A DNA stretch of 11,252 nt from Oscillospiraceae bacterium (GCA_902797555.1 CADBTM010000103.1:1-11252), one strand, 5' to 3'. Counted from the stretch's first letter, positions 1 to 7,830 are shown. Numbers and translations: made by a program. Notes: generated from the letters alone by a model not told the origin.

Positions 1-1726
1 CCGCCATCTTGAAGGAAAGCTCGTTGGAGTCGACCTCGTGATATTTACCATCCATCAGAGTGGCCTTCAGACCCACCATGGGGAAGCCGGCAAGAACGCC
101 GTGCTCCATGGCCTCGCGGATGCCCTTTTCAACCGCCGGGAAGAAGTTCTTAGGCACGCTGCCGCCGAAGACCTCTTCGGCAAACTCAAAGTCGCCGTCA
201 AAGGGCTCGAAGTTCATCTTGACGTTGCCGTACTGACCGTGACCGCCGGACTGCTTCTTGTGGTTGCCCTCGATCATGGTGACCTTTTTGCGGATGGTCT
301 CACGGTAAGCAACCTTGGGAGCGCTGAGGTCGACCTCCACGCCGAACTTGCTCTTCAGCTTGGAGCACAGCACGTCGATGTGGATATCGCCGGCGCCGGA
401 GATGACCATCTGCTTGGTCTCCACGTTGTTGGTCAGCGTAAAGGCGGGATCCTCGTCCTTCAGACGATTGAGGCCGGTGGCGATCTTTTCCTCGCTGCCC
501 TTGCTCTTGGGAGAGATGGCGCGGCTGTAGCAGGGCTCGGCAAACTGGATGCCCTCCAGCTTGATGTTCAGGCTGGGATCGCACAGAGTATCCCCGGTCT
601 TGGTGTTGTTCAGCTTGGAAACGGCGCCGATGTCGCCGCAGCCGATCTCCTTGACCTCGGTGTTCTTCTTGCCCTTGACCACATAGATGTGACCCATCTT
701 TTCCTGGGTGTCGGTGTTGACATTGTTGAGGACCATATCGGCGGTGACCTTGCCGGAAATCACCTTGAAGAAGGAGAAGCGGCCATACTGGTCAGCCACG
801 GTCTTGAAGACAAAGGCCACGGGCTTGCCATTGGGATCATACTTGAGCTCCACAGGGTTGCCCTCGCCGTCCACGCCCTTTTCGGTGCGGATCTGGGCAG
901 GATTGGGAGCAAACTTGACCAGAGTGTACAGAAGCTGCATGGTGCCCACGCCGGTGAAGGCGCTGCCGCACACCACGGGAGCCAGAGAGCCGTCGTGGAT
1001 ACCGGTGCGCAGACCGTTGAGCAGCTCTTCCTCGGTGAACTCCTCGCCCTCAAAGAACTTCTCCATCAGCTCTTCGGAGGTCTCGGCCACAGATTCCATC
1101 AGAGCGCCGCGGAGCTCTTCGATCTCGGAAGCCTGCTCGGCGGGCACGGGAACCTCAACGGTCTTGTTGCCCTCGGCCTTAAAGGCCTTCTGGTTGATCA
1201 GGTTGATGACGCCGGTGGGCTTGCCGCCTTCCATCAGAGGAATGATGAAGGGGGTGACGCTGATGCCGAAGGCATCCCGCAGAGAATGATAGGCGCGCTC
1301 GAAATCGGCGTTTTCCTCGTCGATCTTGGAGACGTACAGGAACCGGGGCAGGCCGGCCTTGGTCAGGCGCTTCCAAGCCTTCTCGGTGCCGACGGCGCAG
1401 CCGTTTTTGGCGGTGACCACGATGACGCCGCAGTCGGCAACACGCATGGCCTGCGCAACCTCGCCGTCAAAATCAAAATAGCCTGGAGTGTCGATGAAGT
1501 TCAGAATGTGACCCTCGTACTCCACAGGAGCCAGCGTGGCCTGAATGGAGATCTGACGCTTGATCTCTTCGGGATCATAGTCGCTGACGGTGTTGCCGTC
1601 AGCCACCTTGCCCAGACGGTCGGTGCCGCCGGTGCGGTAGAGCAAGCTCTCCACCAGAGAGGTCTTTCCGTCGCCTCCGTGACCAAGCAAACAGACGTTG
1701 CGAATCTTGTCAATGGAATATGCCAT
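1..1726 (-). CDS. EF-G2-type translational GTPase (elongation factor G-like), partial at the 3' end
   Basis: This is a ribosome-associated GTPase of the EF-G family. The 575 visible codons begin MAYSIDKIRN and run off the left edge within domain IV or early V; the family is normally about 680-700 residues. Visible are a P-loop GHGGDGKT (15-22), a switch I remnant KRQISI, DTPGY (79-83) and SKID (133-136) in the position of NKxD. Further on come a domain II/III region and the domain IV loop KKQSGGHGQYG. Canonical EF-G has AHIDAGKT and DTPGH. The Gly-rich P-loop and the Tyr after DTPG are, from family knowledge, typical of the EF-G2 subgroup, so this is probably not the main fusA; its cellular role is uncertain. 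The ATG at 1724-1726 is chosen for its AAGGAGAG ribosome binding site (1733-1740). It has its own promoter. The Ser in place of Asn in the G4 motif is unusual. Confidence 0.9.
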   Translation of the reverse strand, partial: MAYSIDKIRNVCLLGHGGDGKTSLVESLLYRTGGTDRLGKVADGNTVSDYDPEEIKRQISIQATLAPVEYEGHILNFIDTPGYFDFDGEVAQAMRVADCGVIVVTAKNGCAVGTEKAWKRLTKAGLPRFLYVSKIDEENADFERAYHSLRDAFGISVTPFIIPLMEGGKPTGVINLINQKAFKAEGNKTVEVPVPAEQASEIEELRGALMESVAETSEELMEKFFEGEEFTEEELLNGLRTGIHDGSLAPVVCGSAFTGVGTMQLLYTLVKFAPNPAQIRTEKGVDGEGNPVELKYDPNGKPVAFVFKTVADQYGRFSFFKVISGKVTADMVLNNVNTDTQEKMGHIYVVKGKKNTEVKEIGCGDIGAVSKLNNTKTGDTLCDPSLNIKLEGIQFAEPCYSRAISPKSKGSEEKIATGLNRLKDEDPAFTLTNNVETKQMVISGAGDIHIDVLCSKLKSKFGVEVDLSAPKVAYRETIRKKVTMIEGNHKKQSGGHGQYGNVKMNFEPFDGDFEFAEEVFGGSVPKNFFPAVEKGIREAMEHGVLAGFPMVGLKATLMDGKYHEVDSNELSFKMA

Positions 1727-1782
1727 AGTTTTCTCTCCTTCAAGCAATTTATTTTGAAATTATTTTTAGCCTTACCTTTTCT

Positions 1783-1811
1783 ATTATAAAGGATACAACG
1801 GCACTTTTCAA
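1783..1811 (-). promoter_or_regulatory. Sigma-A type promoter of the EF-G2 gene
   Basis: Read on the minus strand, TTGAAA (1806-1811), a 17-base spacer and a perfect TATAAT (1783-1788) lie about 57 bases before the start codon. This predicts a leader of roughly 50 bases in an AT-rich gap. It implies that the EF-G2 gene is transcribed independently of the membrane protein gene upstream of it. No clear terminator for that upstream gene is visible in the gap 1727-1864. Confidence 0.8.
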
Positions 1812-1864
1812 CAATAATTTTTGCAAAACACAGGATCCTTTGCGATATTTCCCAAATTTTAAGG

Positions 1865-4261
1865 TCAAATTCTGGTGATAATGCCCCGGATCATCTTTGC
1901 GGGCAGCGCCCACAGGAGCAAATAGACCAGCACGTTGAAGGGTTCGGCGGCCTGGATCGCGCTTCTTCCGGTGAGGAAGGCCAGAATGAGCACACCGACC
2001 ACGGCGCACACCGTGCCGAGGATCCGGCTCGCGCGGGCGGCGCGCTTCCACTTTTTTGCACAGGACAGCACCTCTGCCAGGGGGAGCAGACCGTCCCGGG
2101 TGAGCAGCGCCAGCGTCTCCTCTTCCCTGCCGAAGGCACCGGCGGAATAGCTGAGACGCTCCTCCAGATCGGGGACGAAGGTGGTGTTTCTCCGCAGGTC
2201 AAACCGGTTTTCCACCGCATTCTGGGTCTGGGTGGTGTCCCGCAGCGCCAGCACCGGACGGATCTTTGCCTGACGGAGCAGGCCAAAGGCGGAATAGACC
2301 GGTGTCTGTGCCTCGTACCGCATGGAAAAGATGCCTGCAAAGCGGGAATCGATGGCGATAAAGATGCTGTTTTTCAGCTTGAGTCCCTCGGTGACGTCGA
2401 TGCCCATGCGCATCAGATAGCTGGCTGTGCCCAGCTGGATATAGCGGCCGGCCACCGTGGCGCTGACGCCCCGCGTGTCAAAAAAGCGCAGCTCCTTTGC
2501 CTTGGCGGGGACGATATACTGCTGTCGGGCAAACTCCTGAAAGGCCTTGGAAAGTCCGCCGCCCACCTCCTGCAGGATGGATGCGGCGCAGCCCACCACC
2601 ACCTCTGGGTCCTGATTGTCGGCGATCTTCATGCCGGTGATATACACCGACCCGGTGGGGTAAAGATCGGCATCCCGAACGACCACCGACGCAGCTTTTG
2701 CCAGTTTGCCGGCAGCCGAAGCATTGACGATCATGCTTCCGGAGGTATAGAGCGCCTTGCCCAGCTTTTTGCCGGGGGCGCTGGAGGAAAGGAGCAGTCC
2801 GGCGGGGGCCGCCACCGCCAGCACGGCGGAAAGGCTCCAGATCAGTCCGTCCGTCCAGCCCTTGGCCACCGTAGCGCTGAAGGCCGCTGCGGCGCACAGG
2901 ACGAGAACGATGGGAGAATAATAGCAGGCGAAGCGCTCGGTGTCGTCATACTCCGCCAGATCGGTCAGATCCACGTCTACCCCGCTCTGGGTGCGCAGCG
3001 CCATGCGCTGCACCTTGCCGTCGGAATAGAGCTTGACACCCGAGGGCGCCGTACCCAGGGAAAGAGCCTTATAGCTGCGGCGCAGCCATTCGTACCGCTG
3101 CCGTTTGGACAGCATGGCGAAAAAGCAGGTGAGCACGGTGACGCAAATATAGGGGAAGCCCGCCGTCCATCGGTCGGACAGGATGGGCAGAACGCAGTAC
3201 ACCTCGGACACGAGAGCGGACAGCGTCACCACAGTATCCAGCGTGGGACGCAGACGAATCAGGCGCCACAGACCGGAGGCCGTCACCTCAAAGGCCAGCA
3301 GCAGAACGATGAGCTGAAGCCCCGCCAGTGCGCCGTAATAATATTTAGGAACGGACTCGAAGGTAAGCCCCATGGGCACGGGAAACACGCCCTTTGCCGC
3401 GCCGGTGAGATAGATCGCTGCCAGCACGGGCAAGATCATCACCATCAGCCGCACCGCCATCGAACCCAACCGCTTGCCTAGACGGGCGCCCATCGCGCCG
3501 GCGTCGTCGGCGGGACGGTTGATCCTGTCGTAGGGCAGGCGCACCTTCGGCTTGCGGGGCGCCTCGTCCTCCAGCGGGACGGCGTGAGGGCGCTTTTCCC
3601 GCTTGGGCTTTTTCCCGGTCTCCCGCTGCTCCTGCCGTGGCTCGTCGGCAAGGCGTTTGCCCTCTGCAGCGGGGGCAGGACGCTTTGCAGAGGGACGCTC
3701 GGGCTCGGTGCGCCACGGGGCGTCCTTTTGCACAGGAGGCTTTTTCACCGGCTTGCTTTCCGGCTTTACCGACTTTTCCGCAGGCTGTTCCCGGAGCTTT
3801 TGCTCGGCTTTTTCGGCGGCGTGTTTTTCCTTGACTCGCTCTGTGGGGAAGGTCAGCGGCTTGCGCTGGGGCTTTTTCGCCGCATGAGACCCTTCGGACG
3901 GCCACGGAAACTCATCGGAGACCGGAGGTGCCTCCCGCTTGGGCTTTTCCTTCTGCGCGGTCTTTGCCGCTTGCACGGCAGCACGGCGGCGTTCTTCGGC
4001 CTGCTTTTCCAGATCAGCGGTCTCCACCCGGACGTGCATCGCCTTGAGCTTGTCCTCCAGCGTGGGAGGGGGCTCGGGCTTTGGAGGCTCCTCTTGGATC
4101 TCCTTTTTCTCAGGCTCGGGCACAGCCGCTTCTTCAGGTGCGGCAGGCTGAGGCTCGGGATTCTCTATCTGTTTCCCAGGGGGCGCAGCTCCCGTGTCTC
4201 TGCCGAATTCGGCAAGGATCTCCTCGAGAGAAAATTGCAGATCGTCCTCAGATTTGGCCAC
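1865..4261 (-). CDS. P1B-type ATPase-like membrane protein lacking catalytic motifs (probable pseudo-pump)
   Basis: This 798-residue protein has a long cytoplasmic tail (1 to about 265) and eight predicted helices at about 268-289, 308-332, 341-361, 369-385, 450-468, 472-492, 747-765 and 775-791, the spacing of a P1B metal ATPase. The link between helices 4 and 5, where the actuator domain should be, is only about 65 residues and has no TGES. The metal motif CPC of helix 6 reads APA (485-487). The phosphorylation motif DKTGT reads DADLYPTG, although its first residue Asp530 remains. The HP motif is absent, TGDN reads LRDT (673-676), and GDGxND is replaced near TRDGLLPL (721-728). Stretches such as GRYIQLGTASYLMRMGI still read like the N/P domains. 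I infer a non-pumping scaffold or sensor; its ligand is unknown. An upstream ATG at 4279 has no ribosome binding site, so the GTG at 4259-4261 is preferred. It follows rlmB by 42 bases. Confidence 0.8.
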   Translation of the reverse strand: MAKSEDDLQFSLEEILAEFGRDTGAAPPGKQIENPEPQPAAPEEAAVPEPEKKEIQEEPPKPEPPPTLEDKLKAMHVRVETADLEKQAEERRRAAVQAAKTAQKEKPKREAPPVSDEFPWPSEGSHAAKKPQRKPLTFPTERVKEKHAAEKAEQKLREQPAEKSVKPESKPVKKPPVQKDAPWRTEPERPSAKRPAPAAEGKRLADEPRQEQRETGKKPKREKRPHAVPLEDEAPRKPKVRLPYDRINRPADDAGAMGARLGKRLGSMAVRLMVMILPVLAAIYLTGAAKGVFPVPMGLTFESVPKYYYGALAGLQLIVLLLAFEVTASGLWRLIRLRPTLDTVVTLSALVSEVYCVLPILSDRWTAGFPYICVTVLTCFFAMLSKRQRYEWLRRSYKALSLGTAPSGVKLYSDGKVQRMALRTQSGVDVDLTDLAEYDDTERFACYYSPIVLVLCAAAAFSATVAKGWTDGLIWSLSAVLAVAAPAGLLLSSSAPGKKLGKALYTSGSMIVNASAAGKLAKAASVVVRDADLYPTGSVYITGMKIADNQDPEVVVGCAASILQEVGGGLSKAFQEFARQQYIVPAKAKELRFFDTRGVSATVAGRYIQLGTASYLMRMGIDVTEGLKLKNSIFIAIDSRFAGIFSMRYEAQTPVYSAFGLLRQAKIRPVLALRDTTQTQNAVENRFDLRRNTTFVPDLEERLSYSAGAFGREEETLALLTRDGLLPLAEVLSCAKKWKRAARASRILGTVCAVVGVLILAFLTGRSAIQAAEPFNVLVYLLLWALPAKMIRGIITRI

Positions 4262-4268
4262 GGAAGCA

Positions 4269-4276
4269 CCCCCTTT
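4269..4276 (-). promoter_or_regulatory. Ribosome binding site deciding a GTG start
   Basis: On the minus strand AAAGGGGG lies 7 bases before the GTG at 4261. It sits just inside the reading frame if the ATG at 4277-4279 is used instead. That ATG is preceded only by AT-rich sequence without a Shine-Dalgarno match. The protein therefore most likely begins (V)AKSEDDLQFS. Confidence 0.7.
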
Positions 4277-4303
4277 CATTTGTAATAAAGTAGCTTTAGC
4301 AGA

Positions 4304-5146
4304 TCAGCCTCGCTGACGGACGGCCTCGTACAACAGGATCGCCGCCGCGTTGGAGGCGTTGAGCGATTGGATGGCGCCCTTTTGCGGGATGCTCACCACC
4401 AGATCGGCCGCCTTGCGGACGCCCTCGGAGACGCCGCTCCCCTCTGCGCCGATGACGATGGCGCAGGGCATGTCAAAATCCACCTGTGCGGCGGGCTGCC
4501 CGCCCATATCGGCAGCGACGATAAAGACGCCGTTCTTTTTCAGTTCCTGAATGGCGGAGGCCATGTTGGCGCATTTTGCCACGGGAAGATGCTCCAGCGC
4601 ACCGGCGGCAGCCTTTGCGCAGGCGGCGTTGAGTCCGGCGCTGCGATGGCGCGGTACCACCACGCCGTGGCCGCCCAGCACCTCGCACGAGCGGATGATG
4701 GCGCCAAGATTGTGGGGATCGGTGATCCCGTCGCACAGCACCAGCAGGGGCTTTTCCCCCCGGCTCGCCGCCAGAGCGAGAATATCGTCGATCGTTTTAT
4801 ATTCGGCGGCGGCGCCCAAGGCGATGACGCCCTGATGGGATCCGGTGACGCTCATCCTGTCCAGCTTGCGCCGGTCGCATTCCTGAATGGCCACCCCTGC
4901 CTCCCGTGCGGCAGACAGGATATGTCCCACATTTTGCGCGCCCTGGGCCACCAGCAGCTTATCCAGCGTGCGCCCGCTCTGCAGCGCCTCCCAAACGGCG
5001 TTGCGCCCTTCGATCAAGCCCTCGTTGTCCGCAGAGGCGGCGCGGTCCATCTCCTCCATGGCGGCAAAGGCCGAGGCGCGGGGCTTGCGCGGGAAATGAG
5101 ATTCCTTCCGGGGGAAGGATTTGTCACGGGTGCGGGGCTTGTCCAT
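4304..5146 (-). CDS. rlmB: 23S rRNA (guanosine-2'-O)-methyltransferase RlmB (SpoU/TrmH family)
   Basis: RlmB transfers a methyl group from S-adenosylmethionine to the ribose of a conserved guanosine (G2251 in E. coli) in the peptidyl-transferase P loop of 23S rRNA. The 280-residue product has a basic disordered leader (1-40), then the substrate-binding domain beginning GLIEGRNAVWEAL (43-55). The trefoil-knot SPOUT domain carries motif 1 DPHNLGAIIRS (143-153, with Asn146 and Arg152), motif 2 IVIGAEGSGVS (230-240) and motif 3 IPQKGAIQSLNASNAAAILLYE (253-274). Length and motif order fit the family. The ATG at 5144-5146 is preferred because GGAG (5156-5159) lies 9 bases before it; a TTG at 5161 would add five residues but has no ribosome binding site. 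A TrmH-type tRNA target is the main alternative. It heads a unit with the ATPase-like gene 42 bases downstream. Confidence 0.92.
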   Translation of the reverse strand: MDKPRTRDKSFPRKESHFPRKPRASAFAAMEEMDRAASADNEGLIEGRNAVWEALQSGRTLDKLLVAQGAQNVGHILSAAREAGVAIQECDRRKLDRMSVTGSHQGVIALGAAAEYKTIDDILALAASRGEKPLLVLCDGITDPHNLGAIIRSCEVLGGHGVVVPRHRSAGLNAACAKAAAGALEHLPVAKCANMASAIQELKKNGVFIVAADMGGQPAAQVDFDMPCAIVIGAEGSGVSEGVRKAADLVVSIPQKGAIQSLNASNAAAILLYEAVRQRG

Positions 5147-5177
5147 GGATGCACGCTCCAATCCATTATAAAATCAC

Positions 5178-5207
5178 AGTATAGAATTATATCATAATCG
5201 TTTTCAA
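5178..5207 (-). promoter_or_regulatory. Probable promoter of the rlmB unit
   Basis: On the minus strand TTGAAA (5202-5207), an 18-base spacer and TATACT (5178-5183) precede rlmB in AT-rich sequence. A second TATAAT at 5164-5169 lies so close to the start codon that it would give an almost leaderless transcript, so the first is preferred. Confidence 0.6.
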
Positions 5208-5250
5208 AAGAAAAGAGATTCCGACAGAAAAATCATGAAGATTTGATTGC

Positions 5251-5278
5251 AAAAAGACGGAGGCGAGCTCCGTCTTTT
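5251..5278 (-). terminator. Intrinsic terminator after the aspartate kinase gene
   Basis: A perfect 11-bp stem (5252-5262 with 5268-5278, sequence AAAAGACGGAG) encloses the 5-base loop GCGAG. On the minus strand the stem runs into a T tract 12 bases after the kinase stop codon. The A/T flanks make it symmetric, so it could also act on plus-strand transcripts. It separates the kinase from the rlmB promoter. Confidence 0.9.
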
Positions 5279-5289
5279 CTCATACTCTT

Positions 5290-6273
5290 TCAAACGTCAT
5301 TTCCCGGGAAAAACAAACCGTGGAGCAGATTTGCGGCGCGCGCCTTTTGTCCGGAGGGCAAAACGGCCGTGAGATGCATGCCCTCCTGCCGGATCGCCCG
5401 GCACGGGAGGCCGGCCTGCTCCAGTGCATCCGATACGGTCTGCTTTGTCTCGGAAAGTACGGCCGCCTCCCCCACCGCCGATGCCAGCGTTGCCGTTTCG
5501 GTCTCAGTACACACCACACCGCGCACCGGCGGGCGCAGGCCGCAGTCGGCGCACACCGTGGTGGATGCTCCCCCGTCCAGAATGGAGGAACACACCTGGA
5601 TCACGACATGATGGCGCTTTGCCAGCGCCACCGAGCGGGCGTGAAGCACCTGCGCCCCCAGTTCGGCCATCTCCTGCATCTCGTCGTAAGAGATGGCATG
5701 ATACGGGATGGCGTCGGGCACCAGACGGGGATCGGCGGAATAGACTCCGTCCACGTCGGTATAGATGACGCACAGATCGGCGCGCAGCGCGGCAGCCAGC
5801 GCCACCGCAGTGGTATCCGAGCCGCCCCGTCCGATGGTGGTGATATCCTTTTTGTCATCTATCCCCTGAAAGCCGGCCACGACCACCACCCGTCCGCGGG
5901 AGAGCTCCTCCACAATCCGTCTGCGATCCACCCGGACGATGCGGGCCTCTCCATGGCGGTCGTCGGTGCGGATGCCGGCCTGCCACCCGCACAGGGACAC
6001 GGCGGGAACATTCATGCGCTCCAGCTGGGCGGCCATGAGCGCCATGGACATCTGCTCGCCGCAGCTGAGAAAGGCGTCCCTTTCCCGCAGGGGCGGCGCG
6101 GGATGTACCTGTTCCATCTGCTCCAGCAGCCGGTCGGTGGTGTCCCCTTGGGCGGAGACCACCACGATCACCTCTTCTCCCCGTTTTCTGTGCTGTGCCG
6201 CACGGGCGGCGGCGCGGCGAATATGTTCAGCGGAGGCCAGCGACGAGCCTCCGAACTTCATCACAATACGCAT
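5290..6273 (-). CDS. Aspartate kinase with a shortened regulatory region
   Basis: Aspartate kinase phosphorylates aspartate with ATP to aspartyl-4-phosphate, the first step toward lysine, methionine and threonine. The 327-residue protein shows the amino-acid kinase motifs KFGGSSL (6-12), FLSCGEQ (68-74), [16 protein letters not shown] (148-163) and [12 protein letters not shown] (172-183), so the catalytic domain looks intact. Monofunctional enzymes of this family are usually about 400 residues with two C-terminal ACT domains that bind feedback inhibitors. Here only about 75 residues follow [11 protein letters not shown] (250-260), ending LLHGLFF like the end of a second ACT domain. That suggests one composite ACT unit. 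The ATG is supported by GGAGG (6281-6285) 7 bases upstream. No other lysine or threonine genes are adjacent, and ExoIII diverges from it. A paralogue specialised in another pathway is possible. Confidence 0.9.
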   Translation of the reverse strand: MRIVMKFGGSSLASAEHIRRAAARAAQHRKRGEEVIVVVSAQGDTTDRLLEQMEQVHPAPPLRERDAFLSCGEQMSMALMAAQLERMNVPAVSLCGWQAGIRTDDRHGEARIVRVDRRRIVEELSRGRVVVVAGFQGIDDKKDITTIGRGGSDTTAVALAAALRADLCVIYTDVDGVYSADPRLVPDAIPYHAISYDEMQEMAELGAQVLHARSVALAKRHHVVIQVCSSILDGGASTTVCADCGLRPPVRGVVCTETETATLASAVGEAAVLSETKQTVSDALEQAGLPCRAIRQEGMHLTAVLPSGQKARAANLLHGLFFPGNDV

Positions 6274-6329
6274 GCAAATACCTCCATCCTTTGCTGCTCT
6301 ATCCTATGGCTCGGGATGGAAAAATGTCC

Positions 6330-6358
6330 TTGCCACCGCAGGAAAACTATGCTATGCT
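6330..6358 (+). promoter_or_regulatory. Promoter of the exonuclease III gene
   Basis: TTGCCA (6330-6335), a 17-base spacer and TATGCT (6353-6358) lie about 33 bases before the exoA start in the 117-base divergent gap. No equally good match was found for the divergent aspartate kinase. Confidence 0.6.
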
Positions 6359-6390
6359 GAAGCTGAAATCATCCGACGGAGGGACGAACT

Positions 6391-7143
6391 ATGCGACTGG
6401 TTTCGTGGAATGTAAACGGCCTGCGTGCCTGTATGGGCAAGGGCTTTCTCGACTTTTTTCACACCATCGACGCCGACGCGGTGTGCCTGCAGGAAACCAA
6501 AATGCAGCCCGATCAGCTGACGCTGGAGCTGGACGGCTACAGACAATTCTGGAACAGCGCGGAAAAGAAGGGCTATTCCGGCACGGCGATCTTTACCCGC
6601 ATGGAGCCCTTGGACGTCACATACGGTCTGGGCATTCCCCAGCACGACACCGAGGGACGGGTGATCACCTGCGAGTATGAGGACTTTTATCTGGTGACGG
6701 TGTATACGCCCAACGCCCAGCAGGGGCTGGCGCGCATCGGCTATCGGATGGAATGGGAGGACGCCTTCCGCGCCTATCTGCAGGCGCTGGACGGCAAAAA
6801 GCCGGTGATCGTCTGCGGGGACATGAACGTGGCCCACAACGAGATCGACCTGAAGCATCCCGCCGCCAACCGGGGCAACGCGGGCTTTTCCGACGAGGAG
6901 CGGGGCAAGTTCGGCGAGCTGCTGGCCGCCGGCTTTACCGACACCTTCCGCATGCTCTACCCCGACCGCAAGGACGCTTACAGCTGGTGGAGCTATCGCT
7001 TTCACGCACGGGAGACCAACGCGGGATGGCGCATCGACTATTTTCTCGTCTCCGACCGTCTGAAAGAGCGGGTGAAGGAAGCGAAGATCCTGTCCGACGT
7101 GTATGGCAGCGACCATTGCCCGGTGCTGCTGGAGATCGAATAA
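6391..7143 (+). CDS. exoA: Exodeoxyribonuclease III / AP endonuclease (ExoA, XthA family)
   Basis: This Mg-dependent enzyme cleaves DNA at abasic sites and removes 3' blocking groups in base excision repair. The 250-residue product covers the whole endonuclease/exonuclease/phosphatase fold. It opens with [12 protein letters not shown] (Asn7), followed by QETK with metal ligand Glu35, VYTPNA with Tyr105, GDMNVAH with Asp144 and Asn146, WRIDYFLVS with Asp216, and the terminal GSDHCPV with Asp241 and His242. These match the known catalytic set. The start is set by GGAGGG (6378-6383) 7 bases upstream. It is a single-gene unit with its own promoter and a strong hairpin directly after the stop. Bacillus calls this orthologue exoA and E. 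coli xthA. Nothing is odd about it. Confidence 0.96.
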   Translation: MRLVSWNVNGLRACMGKGFLDFFHTIDADAVCLQETKMQPDQLTLELDGYRQFWNSAEKKGYSGTAIFTRMEPLDVTYGLGIPQHDTEGRVITCEYEDFYLVTVYTPNAQQGLARIGYRMEWEDAFRAYLQALDGKKPVIVCGDMNVAHNEIDLKHPAANRGNAGFSDEERGKFGELLAAGFTDTFRMLYPDRKDAYSWWSYRFHARETNAGWRIDYFLVSDRLKERVKEAKILSDVYGSDHCPVLLEIE

Positions 7144-7152
7144 CGGAAATAT

Positions 7153-7180
7153 AAAAGCCGCTGCATACGCAGCGGCTTTT
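7153..7180. terminator. Bidirectional intrinsic terminator between convergent genes
   Basis: A perfect 12-bp stem (7153-7164 with 7169-7180, AAAAGCCGCTGC) has a 4-base loop ATAC and A/T tracts on both flanks. It starts 9 bases after the exoA stop on plus. It also lies about 55 bases after the stop of the convergent membrane protein on minus, so it can serve both. Confidence 0.92.
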
Positions 7181-7234
7181 AATGATTCTGTGTTAAAACT
7201 CGATCGCCTCGCCCATCTGTTTCCGTGTGCGGGT

Positions 7235-7795
7235 TCAATAGTCTGCCGTTTCGTCCTGGGCAAGATACTGCTCCCCATAGGTTTTCAGGCCGTGGACAAA
7301 AAGCTTTTGCTGGGCGCGCAGCCAGCGGGGCTCGGCGGTGGCGCGCCACAAAAGGCGGGTGATGATCAGAGCGACCAAGGCAGCCCGGATATACCAGCGG
7401 TAGTGATAGAGCTCCCGCGCCGCAAGGCCGCCGTTCCGAACCAGATAGCGGACGGGCTCGAGCCGGACTCCGTCGGCTTTTTCCAGCAGGACGGGATGAC
7501 CGGAGGCGCCGTCATACAGATCGACCACCCTTCTGCCGTCCCACTGATAGGTGATCAGGTCACCGTCCTTCACCGCTTCGTCCCGGCGGGCGAGCAAAAG
7601 ATCGTCGGTGCCTGTGTGCTCATAGGCCTGCGCCAGATAGACCGAGGTGCCGTCGGTGGAATAGATCCCCCAGTGCCCCACGCCAAGGCTCCAGTCCTTC
7701 AGGCCGAGAGAGGCAAAGCACAGAAATATCAAAATCAGATACAGGAGGATCAGTCCTGCCACGCCCAAGGGATGGGCTCTTTTCCGTTCCTCCAT
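7235..7795 (-). CDS. Two-helix membrane protein of unknown function, faintly signal-peptidase-like
   Basis: I do not recognise this 186-residue protein with confidence. It has a basic N-terminus, a hydrophobic helix at about 10-31, and a polar, probably extracytoplasmic domain (32-133). A second helix follows at about 134-149, then a basic cytoplasmic end rich in Arg, Trp and Gln. In the middle domain DGDLITYQWDGRRVV (77-91) and the run up to PVRYLVRNGG resemble the GDIITY...HRVV and VVGRVV strands of archaeal/SipW-type signal peptidases. The SxMxP serine motif and the general-base residue are not apparent, so any relation would be to a non-catalytic derivative. The ATG has GGAAGGAAG 6 bases upstream and its own promoter. 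A plain hypothetical protein is the safe label. Confidence 0.75.
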   Translation of the reverse strand: MEERKRAHPLGVAGLILLYLILIFLCFASLGLKDWSLGVGHWGIYSTDGTSVYLAQAYEHTGTDDLLLARRDEAVKDGDLITYQWDGRRVVDLYDGASGHPVLLEKADGVRLEPVRYLVRNGGLAARELYHYRWYIRAALVALIITRLLWRATAEPRWLRAQQKLFVHGLKTYGEQYLAQDETADY

Positions 7796-7830
7796 AGCGC
7801 ACTTCCTTCCAAACAGCAGATTCTACTGTC

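Noticed and set aside
38..1789. A 583-codon open frame on the plus strand opposite the EF-G2 gene
   Set aside because: The opposite strand encodes an unmistakable EF-G-family protein with P-loop, DTPG and domain IV motifs plus its own promoter. The plus frame is an antisense shadow caused by GC-rich codon use and has no recognisable domain.
3345..4261. The Lys/Glu/Pro-rich tail considered as a separate gene or frameshifted fusion
   Set aside because: The frame is continuous into the membrane part with no stop or internal ribosome binding site, and a charged cytoplasmic leader before the first helix is topologically sensible.
4367..5197. A 276-codon plus-strand frame opposite rlmB
   Set aside because: It is the antisense shadow of rlmB, which shows all three SPOUT motifs. 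The plus frame has no family signature.
6352..7278. A 308-codon minus-strand frame opposite exoA
   Set aside because: The complementary plus strand encodes a complete ExoIII with every catalytic residue, and the minus frame reads through the terminator hairpin.
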